A model generated the notes under the pieces. It was given only the letters and a program-made list of their open reading frames with translations. It ran no database searches and was not told the origin of the DNA. A program made the position numbers and the translations under genes. From positions 1 to 28,373 of the forward strand of contig JAQWRO010000084.1 in assembly GCA_029243665.1 (NCBI GenBank): a stretch of DNA of 28,373 nucleotides. Direction: 5' to 3'. Shown here piece after piece: positions 23,837 through 28,373 of this stretch. Source of the stretch: Gammaproteobacteria bacterium. GTDB taxonomy: Bacteria; Pseudomonadota; Gammaproteobacteria; Comchoanobacterales; Comchoanobacteraceae. Each line of letters starts with the position of its first letter. The first letter of the stretch is position 1.

Positions 23837-25105
23837 ATGGCTGATGAACTATTGAATTGTTCATTTTGTGGAAAAAATCAAGATGAGGTTAAAAAACTTA
23901 TTGCTGGACCGCCAGGGTTATACATTTGCGATGAATGTGTTGAGCTTTGTGCAGACATATTATCGGATGATAAGGCAACAGCTGATGATAAGGAAGTAAC
24001 CTCTGATAAATTACCAACACCTAAAGAATTAAAACGTTTTCTTGATCAGTATGTCATTGGGCAAGCTGAAGCAAAAAAAGTTCTTTCTGTAGCTGTGTAT
24101 AACCACTATAAACGGGTTCAGTTTACGTCAAAACAAGATGACCGAACTGTGGCTATTGGGAAAAGTAACATTTTAATGTTAGGACCAACAGGTTGTGGTA
24201 AAACGTTGTTAGCACAATCTTTAGCAAATAAACTCAATGTACCTTTCGCAATTGTTGATGCAACCACGCTTACTGAAGCAGGGTATGTCGGTGAAGATGT
24301 TGAAAACATAGTTCAAAAACTTCTTCAAAATTGTGATTATGATGTTGAAAAAGCTGAAAAAGGTATTATTTACATTGATGAGATAGATAAAATCTCAAGA
24401 AAAAATGATGGTCCTTCAATCACTCGTGATGTATCTGGTGAAGGTGTTCAACAAGCACTTTTGAAACTCATCGAAGGGTCTGTTGTTTCAGTGCCGCCAC
24501 AAGGTGGTAGAAAACATCCTAATCAAGAGTACATTCAAGTAGACACAACAAACGTTTTATTTATCTGTGCGGGTGCTTTTGCAGACTTGGACCGTATCAT
24601 CATTCAACGAAGCTCTAAAAGCGGTATTGGCTTTGGTGCAAATGTGCGTGATCATAGTAATAAGAACAACTTATCTGAATGGTTACACAAAGTTCAAACA
24701 GAGGATTTAATCAAGTATGGTTTGATTCCAGAGTTTTTAGGACGACTGCCTGTCATGGCAATTTTAGAAGAATTAGATCATGGTGCATTAGTTAGAATCA
24801 TGAGTGAGCCAAAAAATGCTATACTTAAACAATATGAGGAGTTATTTGCTTTAGATCATGTTGATGTTGAGTTTACAAAGGAAGCTGTTAGTGAAATTGC
24901 AAAGAAAGCAATTAAACGAAAATTAGGGGCAAGAGGCTTGCGGTCGCTAACAGAAAAAATACTAATGGATACCATGTATGAAATTCCTTCAATGAACAAT
25001 GTCGATAAAGTTGTCATCGATGAAAATGTTGTCAATCAAGAAGCAGAGCCGTTGTTGGTATTAGCAGGTAACCAGGAGAAAAACAAAAAAGAAGGTTCGA
25101 GTTAG
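23837..25105 (+). CDS. clpX: ATP-dependent Clp protease ATPase subunit ClpX
   Basis: ClpX unfolds tagged substrates and feeds them to ClpP. The 422-residue protein has the N-terminal zinc-binding domain with CSFC (8-11) and CDEC (31-34), and then the AAA+ core. Walker A is GPTGCGKT (116-123), the pore loop GYVG (149-152), Walker B IIYIDEID (177-184), an RKH loop around GGRKHPNQ, and sensor 2 near GARGLRS. The ribosome binding site AAGGAG (23824-23829) is well placed. It is 75 bases after clpP, and lon follows after 3 bases. Confidence 0.98.
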   Translation: MADELLNCSFCGKNQDEVKKLIAGPPGLYICDECVELCADILSDDKATADDKEVTSDKLPTPKELKRFLDQYVIGQAEAKKVLSVAVYNHYKRVQFTSKQDDRTVAIGKSNILMLGPTGCGKTLLAQSLANKLNVPFAIVDATTLTEAGYVGEDVENIVQKLLQNCDYDVEKAEKGIIYIDEIDKISRKNDGPSITRDVSGEGVQQALLKLIEGSVVSVPPQGGRKHPNQEYIQVDTTNVLFICAGAFADLDRIIIQRSSKSGIGFGANVRDHSNKNNLSEWLHKVQTEDLIKYGLIPEFLGRLPVMAILEELDHGALVRIMSEPKNAILKQYEELFALDHVDVEFTKEAVSEIAKKAIKRKLGARGLRSLTEKILMDTMYEIPSMNNVDKVVIDENVVNQEAEPLLVLAGNQEKNKKEGSS

Positions 25106-25108
25106 ATT

Positions 25109-27481
25109 ATGAATACATCCCCAATGATTAGTGATAAAGCTGAGTTTGTAACATTGCCATTGCGTGATGCAGTCCTTTTTCCAAATATGGTCGTGCCACT
25201 ATTTATAGGTCGAAAAAAGTCTGTTGCCGTGCTTGAGCATGCAGTCGAAAGAGACTTAGATATTTTTGTGGTTACTCAAAAGGAAGTATCAACTGAAGAA
25301 CCTACTCAAAAAGATTTATTTAGCATAGGGACTATAGCTAAAGTTCTACAAATGCTAAAACTTCCAGATGGCACGCTTAAAGTGTTAATCGAGGGTAATC
25401 AAAGGGGCCGACTAGAGCATTTTTATACAGAAGATAAGAAGTTTTTTATTTCTGAGGTAACTGCGCTCAATGACGGTGAATTTTCCCAGGTTCAAGAAGG
25501 TCATCTGAAGAAGTCTGATGGATCTTTAGTAGAGGTTGAGGTTTTATTACGTGCTTTAGAAAATCAATTTTCTGAGTATGCCAGCCTAAATGAAAAACTA
25601 TCTACAGATATCATTGCTTCTATGCGAGGGTTAAGTTACCCAGGTAGGTTAGCTGATTTAATTTCAATTCATTTGCCACTAACAATAGAACAAAAGCAAT
25701 CTATTTTAGAGACAATCGAAATACACCCTAGAGTTGAATTAGTATTAAGTTTCTTACAAAAAGAACAAGAATGGCTTAAGGTTGAAAGAAACATACAAAA
25801 GAAAGTAAGGGATCAGATTGCAGAAGATCAAAAACGCTACTTTAATCGTGAAAAACTAAAAGCCATCCAGCAAGAATTGGGTGAGATGGAAGGTGAAGGT
25901 AATGATGTTGATCACCTTCTAAGTAAGGTGAAAAAACTAAGGCTTAGTAAAGATGCATTTGAAAAAGTTGAGTCTGAGATAAACAAATTAAATATGATGC
26001 CACCCATGTCAGCAGAAGCTACAGTTATACGTAATTGGGTTGATTGGGTGATAGATATCCCATGGCAAAAGAAAAAGACAACTAAAATTAGCCTTGAAGA
26101 TGCTCAAAAACGTTTAGATGCTGAACATTATGGTTTAGAGAAAGTAAAAGAGCGTATTATAGAGTATCTAGCAGTTTTGAAGCGTGTTAAAAAAGCACGT
26201 GGATCAATTATTTGCTTGGTTGGCCCACCTGGGGTAGGTAAAACTTCATTAGGGCAGTCTATTGCAAATGCTTTGGGACGCTCCTTTGTAAGGATTTCTT
26301 TAGGTGGTGTCAGAGATGAAGCTGAAATTAGGGGGCATCGTAAAACATACATTGGTGCAATGCCTGGTCGTATCATAAAAGCAATGAAGCGTGCAAAAGT
26401 TAGAAACCCACTGATCATGTTAGATGAAATTGATAAAATGGGTATGGATTACCGTGGTGATCCAGCATCGGCTTTATTAGAAGTTTTAGATCAAGAACAA
26501 AACCATTCTTTTAACGACCATTACCTTGAACTTGATTATGATTTGTCTGATGTTATGTTTATCACAAATGCAAATTCATTAGACATTCCAGCGCCACTCT
26601 TAGATCGTATGGAAATAATTAGAATTGCAGGTTATACAGAAAAGGAAAAAGCAAAAATTGCTCAAAAATATCTTTTACCTAAGTGTTTAACTGCGTGTGG
26701 TTTAAAAGAAAATGAAATTCAATTCCCTGAAAAAGTAATTTTTGAAGTGATTCAACGTTACACCAGAGAAGCTGGTGTCAGAGAACTTGATCGCTTATTG
26801 TTAACGATATGTCGTAAGGCACTTAAGCAAGAGATGGATGACCATAAGCCAATCAAAAAAATGAATAATGACATCGTACACGAATATTTAGGGGTGCCTA
26901 AATTTGATCATGGGATCGTTGAAAAAGAATCTCAAATTGGTGTTGTTCGTGGCTTGGCATGGACTCAAGTGGGTGGTGACTTACTCGTTATTGAAGCACT
27001 TTTGCTCAATGGTAAAGGTGAGCTGATTTTTACAGGTAGTCTAGGTGATGTGATGAAAGAATCCATTCAAACAGCTAAGTCTGTGACCCGATCACTTGCA
27101 TTACAAGACAATCCTAAGTTTTATCAAGACCATGACATTCACGTTCACGTACCTGAAGGTGCTACACCTAAGGATGGCCCTAGTGCAGGCATATCCATGT
27201 GTACAGCAATGGTTTCAGTTGTGACTGAGCGTCCTGTTCGATCAGATGTTGCTATGACTGGTGAAATCACACTTAGAGGTGATGTGCTACCCATCGGTGG
27301 CCTTAAAGAAAAACTTTTAGCTGCCCATCGCGGTGGTGTGAAAACAGTGATCATTCCTCAGAAAAATGAAAGGGATTTAAAAGAGATTCCAGAAGATATC
27401 TTAAAAGGTTTAGAAATTAAGCCTGTCAGTAAAATTTATGAAGTATTAGAAATTGCTTTGGTAAAAACATCAAGTAATTAG
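25109..27481 (+). CDS. lon: ATP-dependent serine protease Lon
   Basis: Lon is a cytoplasmic AAA+ protease that degrades damaged and regulatory proteins. The 790 residues carry the LonA layout. An N-terminal substrate domain starts FVTLPLRDAVLFPNMVVPLF (13-32). The AAA+ module has Walker A GPPGVGKT (372-379) and Walker B LIMLDEIDK (435-443). The C-terminal protease domain has Ser692 (PKDGPSAG, 687-694) and Lys735 (GGLKEKLL, 730-737), a catalytic dyad with a constant offset of 13 from E. coli Ser679/Lys722. The ribosome binding site is poor, so coupling to clpX, 3 bases upstream, is likely. Its stop overlaps by 4 bases with the stop of the convergent membrane gene. In many relatives hupB follows; here it does not. 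Confidence 0.98.
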   Translation: MNTSPMISDKAEFVTLPLRDAVLFPNMVVPLFIGRKKSVAVLEHAVERDLDIFVVTQKEVSTEEPTQKDLFSIGTIAKVLQMLKLPDGTLKVLIEGNQRGRLEHFYTEDKKFFISEVTALNDGEFSQVQEGHLKKSDGSLVEVEVLLRALENQFSEYASLNEKLSTDIIASMRGLSYPGRLADLISIHLPLTIEQKQSILETIEIHPRVELVLSFLQKEQEWLKVERNIQKKVRDQIAEDQKRYFNREKLKAIQQELGEMEGEGNDVDHLLSKVKKLRLSKDAFEKVESEINKLNMMPPMSAEATVIRNWVDWVIDIPWQKKKTTKISLEDAQKRLDAEHYGLEKVKERIIEYLAVLKRVKKARGSIICLVGPPGVGKTSLGQSIANALGRSFVRISLGGVRDEAEIRGHRKTYIGAMPGRIIKAMKRAKVRNPLIMLDEIDKMGMDYRGDPASALLEVLDQEQNHSFNDHYLELDYDLSDVMFITNANSLDIPAPLLDRMEIIRIAGYTEKEKAKIAQKYLLPKCLTACGLKENEIQFPEKVIFEVIQRYTREAGVRELDRLLLTICRKALKQEMDDHKPIKKMNNDIVHEYLGVPKFDHGIVEKESQIGVVRGLAWTQVGGDLLVIEALLLNGKGELIFTGSLGDVMKESIQTAKSVTRSLALQDNPKFYQDHDIHVHVPEGATPKDGPSAGISMCTAMVSVVTERPVRSDVAMTGEITLRGDVLPIGGLKEKLLAAHRGGVKTVIIPQKNERDLKEIPEDILKGLEIKPVSKIYEVLEIALVKTSSN

Positions 27482-28373
27482 TGAATTTGCGGGCCTTTGT
27501 CTGAATCACCATCACCATCACCATCTTCATCATCCTCGTCAGAAGATGTATTACATTCTTCATCTGTTGTGCCTTCATTGGGGTCAGCGGATTCTTTATC
27601 TTTATCGGTCTTAGTCTCGGTTTTAGGTTGTTCTGTAGCGCTACTTAGATCGTCATCCAATTCATCAACAGAATTTTCTTTAGAGGTGGTATCTTCAATA
27701 ACCACACCATCTTCAGCAAGTGAGTCTTCAGTTGTTATAGGATTTAATTCTTCTGCATGTTTAGCAAATTCTTCCTTCATATCAGGATGAGGTTCATTGT
27801 CATTGTCTTTATTTATTAAATGTTGCTCAGTAGCTTTTTGTGATGATGTGTTTTTATCCTCAATTGATTTTTGGATAGATTGTTCAATGTCTGCGACCAT
27901 TAGATCTTGTTTAGGCTCTAGCCAAAATTTCTTTGCAGCGTAGGCCATTAATAGGACCAAGGGAATCCCAAAACCTAAGAACAATGGGTTAAACCCAATG
28001 CCGCCAATAATGGCTACAAAAATCACCATCATCATAATAAATGAAATATACGTGGTAGATATCCCAAGTATAAAATGTTTTCTTTTAAAGTCACGATATT
28101 CATTGAAGGTAAATAATATTAAACTTAAAACCCCAAGAGCAAAAATAGGTGCTGTAAAATAAATAGTGGCACCCACGCCAAATCCAATTATAAAGTGAAG
28201 CGCCATTGAAGATAAAATCAATAAAGCATCTGCAGTGAGTCGATATGGAATGTTTTTGATGTAAGGCTGTTCCATTTGCACTAATTTGGCTTCAAGTTCC
28301 AAAATCGTAAAGCATTTTAATGCGTTATCATCTATAAATTCTCCATCGTTGTTTTGTAAAAGAGCTTTTATTT
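27478..28373 (-). CDS. Membrane protein with acidic low-complexity C-terminal tail (5' truncated by window)
   Basis: I do not recognise this protein. The frame stays open to the window edge (28373) with no upstream ATG in view, so the N-terminus lies outside; a TTG at 28302 or a Met nine codons further in could also be starts. About four membrane segments follow a short polar stretch, around the sequences LLILSSMALHFIIGFGVG, IFALGVLSLILFTF, ISFIMMMVIFVAIIGGIG and LFLGFGIPLVLLMAYAA. After KKFWLEPKQD comes a hydrophilic tail of about 145 residues rich in Glu, Asp, Ser and Thr, ending in a short Asp/Gly repeat (DGDGDGDSD). The tail is very likely cytoplasmic or periplasmic and disordered. It is convergent with lon, 4 bases overlapping. 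Function unknown. Confidence 0.75.
   Translation of the reverse strand, partial: IKALLQNNDGEFIDDNALKCFTILELEAKLVQMEQPYIKNIPYRLTADALLILSSMALHFIIGFGVGATIYFTAPIFALGVLSLILFTFNEYRDFKRKHFILGISTTYISFIMMMVIFVAIIGGIGFNPLFLGFGIPLVLLMAYAAKKFWLEPKQDLMVADIEQSIQKSIEDKNTSSQKATEQHLINKDNDNEPHPDMKEEFAKHAEELNPITTEDSLAEDGVVIEDTTSKENSVDELDDDLSSATEQPKTETKTDKDKESADPNEGTTDEECNTSSDEDDEDGDGDGDSDKGPQIH
27505..27525. repeat. Short hexamer repeat (ATCACC, 3.5 copies)
   Basis: ATCACC is repeated three and a half times without mismatch. On the minus strand it encodes the Gly-Asp run near the end of the acidic tail protein. It is in frame (6 bases per unit), so gain or loss of a unit would change the tail length by two residues without a frameshift. 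Confidence 0.85.

Noticed and set aside
28300..28302. TTG at 28302 as the definite start of the acidic-tail membrane protein
   Set aside because: The frame stays open to the window edge, so the gene is more safely called truncated.

Overview
The window reads as a chromosomal segment of an AT-rich gammaproteobacterium, most likely a host-associated member of the Legionellales or a related Dot/Icm-bearing lineage. Three things support this. The genes icmD-icmJ-icmB encode core parts of a Dot/Icm (type IVB) secretion system. The housekeeping blocks accB-accC, glyA-nrdR-nusB, tamA-tamB and tig-clpP-clpX-lon have a gammaproteobacterial arrangement. The AT-rich, densely packed gene order also fits. 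The exact genus cannot be read from the sequence alone.

Layout, left to right. (1) Positions 1-1681: the 3' part of accB and complete accC, two subunits of acetyl-CoA carboxylase. (2) 1739-5829: three tandem paralogous polytopic membrane proteins of about 430-450 residues, of a family I do not recognise. The third runs 104 bp into the convergent nusB. (3) 8226-5726, minus strand: a compact operon of a small holD-like gene, glyA, nrdR and nusB. The last two junctions are TAATG overlaps, and the riboflavin genes that often sit between nrdR and nusB are absent. (4) 8312-12648: tamA and tamB, the outer-membrane translocation and assembly module. (5) 16843-12742, minus strand: icmD/dotP, icmJ/dotN and icmB/dotO in the conserved order, placed as a three-gene island between tamB and dapD. 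(6) 17645-16893: dapD (lysine/diaminopimelate synthesis), divergent from tRNA-Pro(TGG) and tRNA-Arg(TCT). (7) 17907-21551: a wall-related module. It holds a membrane-anchored MurF-like ligase translationally coupled to an alpha/beta hydrolase, and divergent from them a non-standard D-Ala-D-Ala ligase-like ATP-grasp gene. (8) 21588-21821: tRNA-His(GTG) and tRNA-Leu(TAG). (9) 21850-27481: tig-clpP-clpX-lon, the proteostasis cluster. (10) 27478-28373, minus strand: the C-terminal part of a membrane protein with a long acidic tail, cut by the window edge.

Most genes are ordinary housekeeping. The parts most worth attention are the tandem paralogous membrane proteins, the Mur-ligase/hydrolase/Ddl module, the detached icmDJB island, and the lack of an encoded CCA end in three of four tRNA genes. 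No insertion sequence, CRISPR array, rRNA or phage gene was seen, and no stretch longer than about 300 bases lacks a gene.
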